Of a DNA stretch of 37,582 bases, positions 15,582-23,533 are shown piece by piece (the first letter of the stretch is position 1; the number at the start of each line of letters is the position of its first letter). The stretch covers positions 1 through 37,582 of IMG/VR virus record IMGVR_UViG_3300025147_000439; one strand, given 5' to 3'. The position numbers and the translations under genes are program-made. The stretch comes from a virus. The notes beneath the pieces are model-generated. The model was not told the origin of the DNA and made no database searches. It saw nothing but the letters and a program-made list of their open reading frames with translations.

Positions 15582-16238
15582 CTAGTGAAGTTGCGGAATG
15601 GACGCCGCCAACTTGCGCGGGTCCATCTCTTCCGGTTCAGTGCCCGGCTCGCTCCCCCCGCGCCCTGTACGCGGACGGTTGGAGGGGAGGGACTTCTTGG
15701 TGTCGTCCTTGTGGCGCTCGGCATACCGCTCAGCGGCGGCGAGCACCGCTTCTGGGGTCTTGCCGTTGATGAACTCGAGGTCATCCTCAGCAAGACCAAA
15801 CTTGATAGCGGCACGCAGACGCGCTGTGTCGAGTTGAGCCTCCGACATGCCGGACTTCGCCTCGTCGCGTTCCTTCTCGAGGCGCTGGTGGTCGGTGAGC
15901 TTCGCGTCGTCGGCTGCCTTCTGGGCAGTCTCCAACTCCGTCAGACGGTCCTTGAGCTTCTTCTCGTCGGCATCCTTGGCCGCGAGCAGGGTGCGAGCTC
16001 GGCTCTCGTCGAACGCCTCGCCGGACTTCTCCCACGGGGCCTTGTACTCGCCCTGCTTTGAGGCGTCCTGGTTGGTGCCGTCCTGCGACGCACCCGACTT
16101 GCTGGTGTCGCCGTCCTGCGACGCACCCGACTTGCTGGTGTCGCCGTCCTGCGACGCACCCGATCCGCCACCTTCAGCCCCGGACTGGTTGAACACGATG
16201 CCGGGAGCGAAACGGAGACGGTTGTTGGGGTTGAACAT
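15582..16238 (-). CDS. Capsid scaffolding protein
   Basis: 218 aa from ATG 16238 (AGGAGG just upstream; the longer frame merely shadows the MuF gene). After a short NRLRFAPGIVFNQ start comes a flexible stretch with 11-residue GASQDGDTSKS repeats (residues 27-55). A long coiled coil follows (AKDADEKKLKDRLTELETAQ through LTDHQRLEKERDEAKSG), then a basic C-terminus (KKSLPSNRPRTGRGG). This layout is standard for scaffolds that direct procapsid assembly and are then removed. It lies between MuF and coat genes. Confidence 0.88.
   Translation of the reverse strand: MFNPNNRLRFAPGIVFNQSGAEGGGSGASQDGDTSKSGASQDGDTSKSGASQDGTNQDASKQGEYKAPWEKSGEAFDESRARTLLAAKDADEKKLKDRLTELETAQKAADDAKLTDHQRLEKERDEAKSGMSEAQLDTARLRAAIKFGLAEDDLEFINGKTPEAVLAAAERYAERHKDDTKKSLPSNRPRTGRGGSEPGTEPEEMDPRKLAASIPQLH
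16078..16163. repeat. 33-bp tandem repeat in scaffold gene
   Basis: Two exact 33-bp units (16078-16110 and 16111-16143) and a 20-bp partial third copy (to 16163). Each unit encodes the 11-residue GASQDGDTSKS in frame. Copy number could vary by slippage without breaking the frame. Confidence 0.92.
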
Positions 16239-16306
16239 GTGGACCTCCTGGGCCCTGTAGTGGTGCCAGCACCTGGCCGGCCAACCCGCTGGAGCAGCGG
16301 GGAGTC

Positions 16307-17101
16307 TTATTTGCCCGTGAGCGCGCGGCGCGCGGGCGAATCCTTGAAAGCGCCACCGGCGCGCATCCGGTACAGCACCGTTTCGGGAGTTCTCGCAAGT
16401 CCCTCGGCGGTGGCCTGGTCGGCGGCCGTGAAGTACGAGTCCACGTAGACCTGCTCTGTTTCCGTGGGCACCCAGTCGCGGTAGATGATCTCGACAGTGC
16501 AGCCACAGCCCTTGTGGTACGGGTCGCCGTTGCCCTTCGCGAGCGCTTTGGCTTCGCTGGTGTAGGCGGGTCCGCGGGAGACGAGCATGCCGCAGAAGGT
16601 GCATGGGTCGCCGTCGGAGACGCGGCGGTAGCCCACTGCGCGGCGGTCGGCCTTGCCTGTCTCGCGGATGGCGTTGCGGCCGCCGGCAAGGATCATCTTG
16701 CGCATCTCACGCTGGACGTCTGTGGTGACCTCGTTGAACGCCATGTAGGGAGTGCGGCCCTTGCGGATGCGGCCCTTGAGCCCCTGTGGTCCTGCAGCGT
16801 CTAGGACGCCTGAAGTGGCGGTGATGTCTAGGGATGGGGCGATGATCGTTCCTGCGCCGCCTGGACGCTCGAGCGACCAGTACACGTCCAAGTACTTCAC
16901 GGCCTGGACCTGCGAGACCTTGTAGTACTTTGCGACGATCCCGACCATGCGGTCGTTCCACAGTGCGCGTGAGGCGTCGATGTTTGCCACGTCGAGCAGC
17001 TGCATCGCCCTGCGTACTTCGGAGTCGGCACTCGTGGCGAGCGCGACCTGGCGTCGGCGGTGAATATCGGTGGCTACCGATCCTGCGTCAGTGCTGGCCA
17101 T
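16307..17101 (-). CDS. MuF-like capsid/minor head protein
   Basis: 264 aa. The C-terminal half has the MuF/VG15 signature: DPCTFCGMLVSRGPAY, followed by YHKGCGCTVEIIY, giving Cys-x2-Cys, His and Cys-x-Cys as a metal-binding cluster. The N-terminal half is helical (RRAMQLLDVANIDASRALWND). MuF proteins sit between portal and scaffold, bind the portal in the procapsid and often carry protease or effector domains. Here no extra toxin or protease domain is visible. It starts 7 bp after the portal stop. Confidence 0.85.
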   Translation of the reverse strand: MASTDAGSVATDIHRRRQVALATSADSEVRRAMQLLDVANIDASRALWNDRMVGIVAKYYKVSQVQAVKYLDVYWSLERPGGAGTIIAPSLDITATSGVLDAAGPQGLKGRIRKGRTPYMAFNEVTTDVQREMRKMILAGGRNAIRETGKADRRAVGYRRVSDGDPCTFCGMLVSRGPAYTSEAKALAKGNGDPYHKGCGCTVEIIYRDWVPTETEQVYVDSYFTAADQATAEGLARTPETVLYRMRAGGAFKDSPARRALTGK

Positions 17102-17107
17102 GGCTGT

Positions 17108-18484
17108 CTACACGCTGGCGGCGGCGTCTGCGGGGATGTTGGCGGCGAGCGCGTTGGCTACGGCCTTCGCTTGGATCGTGTCGGCAGAGGGGTGTTCCTC
17201 TGCGTAGGCCACCCAGGACTGTGCTGTCGTCGAGTCAATCCCTGGGATGCGGTCCCAGAGCAACTGCGGAGGAACTCCGAGCATGGTCGCAGCCTTGCCA
17301 AGGGCGTCGACGGCCGCGGCGAGGGCGCCGCTTTCGTCGTCTGCCCACTTGGTACGGACGGAGAAGTTCTCGGCGTCTTCGGCCCTGTTCTCGATGTGGG
17401 CGGCGAGACGGAGGAAGCGCACGTTGCTGCTGCCATAGGAGACCTTGCGGTCACCTACCTTGGCTCGGAGGGAGTTGCGGGCTTCGACGAGGCCGTCGGC
17501 GGAGATGTTGACGAGTTTTCCGAACGTGGTCATGGGCGTCTGCGATATCGCGGCAAGGGTCTCAAGGTCGGAGTCGTGCGCCTCAATGAAGGGCTTGAGT
17601 GACGTCTCGTCGAGCGTTCCGAACTTCGCCTCGTGGTCCTCGGCTACCAGGATGTCGTCCTGGCGGAGTTTGAGCTTCGTCGACGCTGATTCTTCGTCCG
17701 TGGCCGGCTGCTGCACACCGGTCGCGGTGCGGATCTTCCACGAGTTGAAGTGCTGCGTGAGCATGCGGTCGTAGTCGGTCTTGTTGATGCGCGAGAACAG
17801 CGGGACCAGGGGCTCAATTTCGCCGGGCGCGCGCCCCTCGAGGTCCATCTGGTTTGCGTAGCGCACGATCGGTGTGACGCCCAAGTCGTGGGCTTCGAAG
17901 TCGATGTACTTCGCCTTGGCCTGGCTCGCCTCCCGTGACAGAAAAGTCACTCCCTCATCGTCGTAGACGCGGTAGTGCACGGCGCCCTTGGGCTGCTTGA
18001 TGATGCGTACTCCCCACGTGGGGAACTCATCCTCGATCAGGTCTTCGTACAGAGCGAAGAAGTCCCGAGGCGAGTGCGCCGTCATTGATGCGCCTGGGCG
18101 CCCAAATGAGTCGACACCAGGCAATGCAAGGCCATAGGCGAGCCCATACCCGAGCGAGGCCCGGTAGATCGCACCCTGCTTGGTCTCCATGTCGTTGCGG
18201 TCCCAAGGTCCCCACATCGCGTGCAGGTCTTCCGGCCTACGGTCAGCCGCGTAGATACCCTCGGCCTTGATCGCCTGCGCGGTGGTCTCGATGACGAGGC
18301 GCGGCCATGGGGTCTGCGAGATCTCCTTGAGATACCTCAGTTCGCGGTCCGTGGTGCGCTTGACCTTGATCTCTTCGGGAGTCCACCTGAGCCACCCGTC
18401 GATGACGTCGAGCTTCGTGCGCTCGGTCTCGTACTGGGGGAGCAGAAGGTCTTCGAGTGCTTCGATGTAGTTCTGTGGCTTCAC
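17108..18484 (-). CDS. Portal protein (SPP1 gp6-like)
   Basis: 458 aa. Forms the dodecameric DNA channel at the unique vertex. GTG 18484 overlaps the terminase stop as GTGA. Typical segments: an N-terminal LLPQYETERTKLDVIDGW, the ELRYLKEISQTPWPRLVIETTAQ wing, a central RINKTDYDRMLTQHFNSWK, then TPMTTFGKLVNISADGLVEAR and a C-terminal AVDALGKAATMLGVPPQLLWDRIPG. Length is normal for gp6-type portals. Confidence 0.93.
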   Translation of the reverse strand: MKPQNYIEALEDLLLPQYETERTKLDVIDGWLRWTPEEIKVKRTTDRELRYLKEISQTPWPRLVIETTAQAIKAEGIYAADRRPEDLHAMWGPWDRNDMETKQGAIYRASLGYGLAYGLALPGVDSFGRPGASMTAHSPRDFFALYEDLIEDEFPTWGVRIIKQPKGAVHYRVYDDEGVTFLSREASQAKAKYIDFEAHDLGVTPIVRYANQMDLEGRAPGEIEPLVPLFSRINKTDYDRMLTQHFNSWKIRTATGVQQPATDEESASTKLKLRQDDILVAEDHEAKFGTLDETSLKPFIEAHDSDLETLAAISQTPMTTFGKLVNISADGLVEARNSLRAKVGDRKVSYGSSNVRFLRLAAHIENRAEDAENFSVRTKWADDESGALAAAVDALGKAATMLGVPPQLLWDRIPGIDSTTAQSWVAYAEEHPSADTIQAKAVANALAANIPADAAASV

Positions 18485-20271
18485 CAGACTCGACCTCCCT
18501 TCCGTCTCTTGGGGTTGTTCAGGTATGCGCGGCGCGCCATCCTGGCGCCTACCATCGACACTGCGGCGTCGATCTTCTTGCGGGACTCTCTGTGTTCCTT
18601 ACCGATCGATGCGCCGGCCCTGGTGGGCATGCGGCGCGCCGCGATGACGTGCTTACGGAGCCTCGCGTCGCCGTCTTGGGTGAAGGCCTTCGCTTCGATC
18701 TCCGCCTCGACCACACCCACCTCAGCGACAAACCGCTTCTGCTCGGCGAACAGCGCCATGTCGAACATGACCGAGTGGCCCGTGCGCCCGTGGTGAGGGA
18801 ACTCACGCAGCTTGCGGTTGTACTTGCGGTGCCACTCGTCAAAGAGCGTGTCCCAGTACCGATCGCGGGTTTCATCGTTGAGGGTGTGCGACGGGTCACC
18901 CCAGAACGCGACCACGGTGTATCTGGCCATCGCGGCGTCTACCGCCGCGTCGACCTTCTCGCGCGGTGCGAGCCAGCCCTTGCCACGATCGCCTGGCGGC
19001 TTCTGCCAGAGCCCGAGCATGAACACGTGACCGTCGGTGATCCTGCACCCGACGAGCGCCGTCGCGTCGTCCGACTTCGAGCAGTCGATGAACATCGCGA
19101 TCTCTTCGCGCTGCGCCACGATCACGTCCGGTCGCGCCATCACGTCCCACGCCTGCGGTGTGGTCCAGGCGTCCTCAGTACCGGTGACCTGGTTGTACCA
19201 CTTGCGGCGAGACTCAGATGGCGGGTTGTTCGGGTTCCCGATCGACTTGAGAACACGATCGGTGTCCAACCATGTCGCGTCGCCCCTGACTGCCTCGATC
19301 ACGGCTGGTGCCGCTTTGAGCGTCAACGGTGCGGACGGTGGCGCCTCGAGCGAGTCGTACATGATGCCCACGTCGGCAAACTTGGGCTGATCGGACGGGT
19401 CATCCGCGTCAGGGTCGCCCTGTGTGCCCTCGAAGGCATCACGCAACCGCTCCGCTACCGAGTCCTCGCCGGGCCTGTGCGCGTTGAAGATCGCGAGCAT
19501 CCGAGCGGGCGAGTTCTTGTCACGCTTGGCCGCGTTTCCCTCGAGCACACCCCACATGTCGTGGCCCTGGTTCGACGAGTTCCAGTTCTGAATCTCATTG
19601 AGCAGGATCTGTGTGGGACGGCCACCTTCAAGCGTCAACGGCGCCGACGTCACGGCTTCGAGTTGGCGCGTGTCCCCCATCGCCCACGCCGTTAACTTGC
19701 CCAGCTGTATCCCGTAGTGGCTGCGCGTGGACTGCGGCAGCATTCCGGGGAGCATCTTCATCGTGTTCTTCGTCTGCTCCTGCGAGACGGCTACGATCTG
19801 CACCCACGCGTTTGGCTCTTCACGCCCCACGGGACGATCGCCGTCCCAGTAGTCGAACCGCACGGGCCCGACCATCTCGGCCATGGAGATCGCCGCGCCG
19901 AGCGGGTCCTTGCCCCAGCCCTTGAGCCGCTGCAGGGCCACGATTGAGAACTCGAACTGCTCGTTCTCGTCGAGCGCGTAATACCAGAGGATGAACCGTG
20001 CCTGCTCGGGTGTGAAGACCCAAGGCCCACCATGAGGTGACGTGAGCCACTGGCCAGCCCATGCGAGCAGGTCCCACCCGAGCGTGACATCGGGGAGGTT
20101 CCAGCCCATCTTGGGCGACCACTCCCACGTCGGCCCAATCTTGACTGGTTCCCACTCGAGACCCTTCGGCGGTGTTGCGCGTGTCAGGAGGTCTTGGTAG
20201 AAGGCGATGATCTCGCGACGCTCGGCGTCACGATTGACGTGGAGCGACGGAGCGCTACGAAGACGCGCCAT
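18481..20271 (-). CDS. terL: Terminase large subunit
   Basis: 596 aa from ATG 20271 (MARLRSAPSL). N-terminal packaging ATPase: the P-loop position is taken by an unusual LKGWGKDPLG (about residues 115-125), and the Walker B-like strand is ILLNEIQNW (about 222-230). The C-terminal nuclease of the RNase H fold starts at MFIDCSKSDDATALVG (Asp plus Asp-Asp) and continues through VVAFWGDPSHTLN and a late DAAVSMVGARMA. The gene overlaps the small subunit by 17 bp and the portal by 4 bp. Packages DNA into proheads and cuts it. Confidence 0.93.
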   Translation of the reverse strand: MARLRSAPSLHVNRDAERREIIAFYQDLLTRATPPKGLEWEPVKIGPTWEWSPKMGWNLPDVTLGWDLLAWAGQWLTSPHGGPWVFTPEQARFILWYYALDENEQFEFSIVALQRLKGWGKDPLGAAISMAEMVGPVRFDYWDGDRPVGREEPNAWVQIVAVSQEQTKNTMKMLPGMLPQSTRSHYGIQLGKLTAWAMGDTRQLEAVTSAPLTLEGGRPTQILLNEIQNWNSSNQGHDMWGVLEGNAAKRDKNSPARMLAIFNAHRPGEDSVAERLRDAFEGTQGDPDADDPSDQPKFADVGIMYDSLEAPPSAPLTLKAAPAVIEAVRGDATWLDTDRVLKSIGNPNNPPSESRRKWYNQVTGTEDAWTTPQAWDVMARPDVIVAQREEIAMFIDCSKSDDATALVGCRITDGHVFMLGLWQKPPGDRGKGWLAPREKVDAAVDAAMARYTVVAFWGDPSHTLNDETRDRYWDTLFDEWHRKYNRKLREFPHHGRTGHSVMFDMALFAEQKRFVAEVGVVEAEIEAKAFTQDGDARLRKHVIAARRMPTRAGASIGKEHRESRKKIDAAVSMVGARMARRAYLNNPKRRKGGRVW

Positions 20272-20920
20272 GAGGCGTTGTCCAACGGGCCTGCGCGGCA
20301 GCGCGTGCACCCTCAGAGCGTCCCTGCGATGCCCCCGAGTCGACGTCCTTGAGCTTCAACTTCGCCAGCAATGTCGCGACGTGACCCTCATGGGCTCGCA
20401 CCTCGGTGAGCAGCGGGTTCGCCACGAGTTGCCCCATCGACCCAAGCACGAGAATCTGCATCTGCGACAGTTCCTCGCGGATCCCGTGAACGCGTTGCTC
20501 TGCGTAGCACGCGGACCGGAGAACTACGAGCTCGTCGGCGCGCAACTCGAATACCTCGACCACATCACGCCAGAGCCGCTTGCCGCGTTCACCCATGCCC
20601 GCAGGTGGCGCAGGCGGATGCGAAGGCGCTAGCTCGTCGCCGTTGTCGCTAACTGCGCGAAGGTGGCGCTGCGGGGAAGTCCTGCGCACCGCCTTATGCT
20701 TCGGCGTGGCCTCCTCTTCGACCTTCGGCGCGTCAACCTCGACATCCTTCGCCGATGTCTTTTTGGCGGGAGCGGCCTTGGCCTGCGTGGTCCTAGCGGC
20801 GCGTGCACGGCGCGGCGCGGCCGCGGGCTTCGCGACAGGAGTCGTGGTGTCGGTAGGCCTAGCGGCGACTGGCTTCGCGACTCGGGGCTTTGGGCGTGAA
20901 CGCGGGGTGTTTTCGGTCAT
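20255..20920 (-). CDS. terS: Terminase small subunit (P27-like)
   Basis: 221 aa. The C-terminal 120 residues carry the phage P27-type small terminase signature (GERGKRLWRDVVEVFELRAD, LVVLRSACYAEQRVHGIREE, GQLVANPLLTEVRAHEG). It recognises the packaging site and regulates the large subunit. The first 95 residues are an unusual low-complexity tail of Lys, Arg, Ala, Pro and Thr (PAAAPRRARAARTTQAKAAP), probably disordered and DNA-binding. Confidence 0.88.
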   Translation of the reverse strand: MTENTPRSRPKPRVAKPVAARPTDTTTPVAKPAAAPRRARAARTTQAKAAPAKKTSAKDVEVDAPKVEEEATPKHKAVRRTSPQRHLRAVSDNGDELAPSHPPAPPAGMGERGKRLWRDVVEVFELRADELVVLRSACYAEQRVHGIREELSQMQILVLGSMGQLVANPLLTEVRAHEGHVATLLAKLKLKDVDSGASQGRSEGARAAAQARWTTPHGASS

Positions 20921-20962
20921 GGGTGTAGCCCTCCTGGGGCGCTCGAGCGCCCACCTGGAGCG

Positions 20963-21559
20963 CTACAGGGACGCGATGACCGCGCTGAGATCTGCGAGCG
21001 TGTTCACGGATCCCGGCCAACGGTCACCCGTGACGGTCATGAAACGTGCTCGTGAGTAGATCTCGATGCGTTCACCGGCGCGTTGACCACGGCCGGGGCC
21101 AGGCACAACGTGCCCGAAGATGTGAAGACCGGTCCCCGAGGGGCTGATCTCGATGTACGTCGCAGGGCACGCGTTGACGATCGCTTGAGCCCAAGGCTCG
21201 AGGCGACCGTTCGCCAGACACCTGTCGAGGTCGATGGCGCCAATGCCGTCACCGAGCATGAACCCGATGCCGTCGCCGGACTTGGCCGCCTTCACGACGT
21301 CGTAGGTCGTCCACGTCCTTGGGTTCGTCGACGATGCTGACCGGCCGTTCGCCATGATCGGCCGGCGTGTCGGCTTCCCGCCAGCACGCGGAGTGTTTGC
21401 GAACCGCGACCACCGCGGCTTCGACGTCATCTCGGCCGGGAGCTGCTGCGCACGGTGATGAGCGACGCGGCACCTCGTGGAACAGAAGCGCGGCGTGCGT
21501 CCGCGCGCAGGCAGCGACATCGTCTCGCCACACTTCTCGCACGTAAGCATCAGTTCCAT
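20963..21559 (-). CDS. Primase-polymerase (Prim-Pol/AEP) N-terminal-domain protein with zinc finger
   Basis: 198 aa. Residues 7-35 form a Cys4-type zinc finger (CEKCGETM, RFCSTRCRVAHHR). The rest matches the 'bifunctional DNA primase/polymerase N-terminal' family: GIGFMLGDGIGAIDLDRCL (acidic Asp-x-Asp), PSGTGLHIFG (the sxH motif) and RFMTVTGDRW. The helicase part of full replication proteins is absent, so it is a stand-alone catalytic domain. It sits between HNH and small terminase genes. On the minus strand TAGACT ends 6 nt before the ATG, a possible leaderless start; ATG 21550 is an alternative. Confidence 0.83.
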   Translation of the reverse strand: MELMLTCEKCGETMSLPARGRTPRFCSTRCRVAHHRAQQLPAEMTSKPRWSRFANTPRAGGKPTRRPIMANGRSASSTNPRTWTTYDVVKAAKSGDGIGFMLGDGIGAIDLDRCLANGRLEPWAQAIVNACPATYIEISPSGTGLHIFGHVVPGPGRGQRAGERIEIYSRARFMTVTGDRWPGSVNTLADLSAVIASL

Positions 21560-21919
21560 GCCCTCAGTCTACTACCTCGATGTAACGATATCTAGGAGAT
21601 ACCTGGCATTTCTCTCGCGTGGTGTTATGCACCACTGCGTATGACGCGACGAGCGCTCGGAAGGTGGTCGCTGACACCCAGGCCCTCGATAGGCGCTCAG
21701 ATGGGCGCGCAGGGCCGTTTAGGGGTGGGCGAAAAACGAGCATGTTTTGCACGCAGTTTTGGAACTGCTATCCGGCGGTGGGGGCGTCATGCGAGGGGGA
21801 GTCACCCCCCAGGGCTGCTGACGCTCGCGCTCTTCGCCTCGGCGCGTTCTTTGATGCTCTTCACTCTAGCTCAACTCACTGTTCGAGGTCGAGCACGCAC
21901 GAGCACGAGTTGCGACCTG
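21560..21919. other. Noncoding gap with inverted repeats, possible packaging or control region
   Basis: No convincing gene. It holds GTGGTG-TTATG-CACCAC (21619-21635), TATCT-AGG-AGATA near 21590 and a nested inverted repeat at 21784-21824. The middle (21720-21770) is less GC-rich. Location between HNH and the terminase side is where cos-type phages usually have their packaging site, but no overhang sequence can be read from the window. Confidence 0.5.
21784..21824. repeat. Nested inverted repeat
   Basis: Outer arms GCGTCA (21784-21789) and TGACGC (21819-21824) enclose GGGGG-AGTCA-CCCCC (21795-21809). Could be a terminator, a packaging-site element or a protein-binding site. Confidence 0.55.
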
Positions 21920-22219
21920 TCATCGCAAGCCTGGATGACGCTCCTGCGGACGAAGCCTCATGCCTGCCCGTCTCCGGTTGGCCTCGGCATTCTCCTGACT
22001 TGACTTCGCCTTATGGCAAGGCGTCGAGAGCCATTGAAGATTCGCAAGACTGTGGTCGTCCCCTCGGTCACGGTGGTCGCACTCCGCCCCTATCCCTGTG
22101 CACTCCGGCACATGGGTAGCGGCCTCGCACTTACCCCTCGCCCGCTTCTTCGTAGCTGCCTTGAGTTGCGGCCAATTCTTCGGCAACCGCTTCGCCCGTG
22201 TCGATGTCTCCCACGCCAT
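21920..22219 (-). CDS. HNH endonuclease
   Basis: 99 aa from ATG 22219, preceded by GGGAGGT at 6-nt spacing. The HNH core is complete: Cys pairs (GKCEAATHVPECTG), then CDHRDRGDDHSLANLQWLST-PCHKAKS with the Asp-His, Asn and final His of the beta-beta-alpha-metal fold. Small HNH proteins beside terminase genes cooperate in cos cleavage in several siphophages. The longer open frame upstream is noncoding by composition and contains a terminator-like hairpin. Confidence 0.9.
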   Translation of the reverse strand: MAWETSTRAKRLPKNWPQLKAATKKRARGKCEAATHVPECTGIGAECDHRDRGDDHSLANLQWLSTPCHKAKSSQENAEANRRRAGMRLRPQERHPGLR

Positions 22220-22321
22220 CGCAACACCTCCCGGCATGCCGCGGACCCACCATCCATGGGGAGGCGGCGGGCCCGCGGTCCGCTGTGTGCGCCTGCCAGC
22301 GCAACCGTCCGGGAAGCACGA

Positions 22322-22349
22322 AGGCCCGCACCCCATGGGGGCCGGGCCT
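22322..22349 (-). terminator. Terminator between early and late genes
   Basis: On the minus strand AGGCCCG pairs with CGGGCCT around an inner CCCCATGGGG palindrome, followed by TTCGTGCTT. It lies in the 212-bp gap between the 52-aa zinc protein gene and the HNH gene, so it may separate early from late transcription. No clear promoter is seen in the rest of the gap. Confidence 0.65.
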
Positions 22350-22431
22350 AGAGACACTTCTCCTCGCAGTGCCCATGCTACGCGCTCACGACCATCGTGT
22401 GCAACAGGCACGTCTCGCGCGTGTCGCCACG

Positions 22432-22590
22432 TCAAACCCTGCTCGTGAGGTGCCACCCATGGCAACTCGGACACAGGTACGCCCGCTGCTCCGTCTTGGG
22501 CCGACGCGAAGAGTCTGCGTACTGCACCCTGGCCAACGTGATCAGAGCATCCACTCGCGACCGGAACCGCCGCTTCTTGCAAGCCTCCAT
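22432..22590 (-). CDS. Small zinc-ribbon protein
   Basis: 52 aa from ATG 22590. A basic helix (EACKKRRFRSRVDALITLA) is followed by RAYLCPSCHGWHLTSRV, a Cys-x2-Cys with a nearby His. This size and the 'YxCPxCxxWHLTS' ending recur in small actinophage proteins near terminase genes. It starts 29 bp after the next upstream gene ends. The longer open frame reaching 22977 is antisense-like noise over the neighbour. Function unknown, possibly nucleic-acid binding. Confidence 0.75.
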   Translation of the reverse strand: MEACKKRRFRSRVDALITLARVQYADSSRRPKTEQRAYLCPSCHGWHLTSRV

Positions 22591-22618
22591 GATCAGATAC
22601 TCTCGGCCGCCACCGACA

Positions 22619-23533
22619 TCACGGCCTCCCGGGATGCCACACGTTGCACCTCGAGCAGTAGTGCGCACTCCCAACCACATGCCGCACATCAACAGCAGCC
22701 GTGTCCCTCGTCTTCGGCGTCGAGCACGTCGAACACCGCTGCTCCTCACCCTTCGGATCCGCCGCACGTGCACCATGGCGCGTCGTGAACCGATACGTGG
22801 TGTGAAGCTCATCCGCGTCAATGGCACCCTCAGCAGCCTCCGTCTCCTGACGCTCAATCTCCCGCAGAAGCATCCGAATATCCCCATCACCGTTCTCACG
22901 CTGACTCTCAGGGTCATCGGTCCACGCAGACTCACACTCAGTGCACATCGCAAGCCCAAACCTCGACGCCACATCAAGCCGCACCCGCAGAGAGTCCATC
23001 ACGTCACACCGTGGACACCGCACATGCGGCCGCTGTGCCCGCTCCTCAAACCCCGCCACAATCTTTGCCTGCGTCCACCACGACATCGCCAAACGTCGAA
23101 GCGCTCGCAGCTGGTCGTCGGACACCTCGGACGCCATTGCGGCCAGAGTGTTCAGGTTCGTGGCGACGAATATGCCAGGGTCGCCGCCGAACTCCGCCAC
23201 CGTCGCGGCCGCGCGCTTACGGATCCGCTCGAGCGCATCGATCGCGTCCAGCGATGCCGTCGGCCGCGACTCACTCATCCCGCTAGGCCCCGCCGCTCCC
23301 CGCACGCCTTCGACCGCCGCCTCGATCTGCACCAACATCGAAGGCATCGACACCGAGTGGTACCCGGCCGCGATTGACTCGAATCTATCCATCGTGTCGT
23401 CCCACGACCACCACGGCGACGTCGTCTCAAACGGCTCCACCATCTGCCGTAGCCGCTTACGAATCAGACGGGCAATCTCCCGACGCTCCTCCGCAGAGAG
23501 CGCCACTGGCTTGACCTCGTGGTCCACATTCAT
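22619..23533 (-). CDS. Protein with two zinc ribbons, unknown function
   Basis: 304 aa, ATGA overlap with the upstream gene. The N-terminal 200 residues are helical (EERREIARLIRKRLRQMVEP, ALERIRKRAAATVAEFGG). Two Cys4 clusters follow: VRCPRCDVMDS paired with AMCTECESAW, and QRCSTCSTPKT paired with HYCSRCNVWHP. The second resembles the ending of the adjacent 52-aa protein. Resembles uncharacterised actinophage proteins of the DUF7341 kind, but this assignment is weak. Confidence 0.8.
   Translation of the reverse strand: MNVDHEVKPVALSAEERREIARLIRKRLRQMVEPFETTSPWWSWDDTMDRFESIAAGYHSVSMPSMLVQIEAAVEGVRGAAGPSGMSESRPTASLDAIDALERIRKRAAATVAEFGGDPGIFVATNLNTLAAMASEVSDDQLRALRRLAMSWWTQAKIVAGFEERAQRPHVRCPRCDVMDSLRVRLDVASRFGLAMCTECESAWTDDPESQRENGDGDIRMLLREIERQETEAAEGAIDADELHTTYRFTTRHGARAADPKGEEQRCSTCSTPKTRDTAAVDVRHVVGSAHYCSRCNVWHPGRP

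Noticed and set aside
14211-16061. 616-codon + frame over capsid and scaffold genes
   Set aside because: Antisense of the recognised coat and scaffold genes; His/Arg/Leu/Gly-rich, as expected for antisense of GC-rich coding DNA.
16078-16163. CRISPR-like or iteron array
   Set aside because: The units are directly abutting, in frame and inside the scaffold gene, with no spacers.
18457-19695. 412-codon + frame opposite the large terminase
   Set aside because: Antisense of terminase; no domain and Arg/Val/His-rich composition.
21850-21900. Possible tRNA T-arm (GTTCGAGGTC)
   Set aside because: No matching 5-bp T stem, acceptor stem or anticodon arm could be built around it.
22397-23377. 326-codon + frame opposite the two-zinc-ribbon gene
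   Set aside because: Arg/His/Pro-rich antisense shadow; the minus strand carries conserved CxxC pairs and ATGA linkage.
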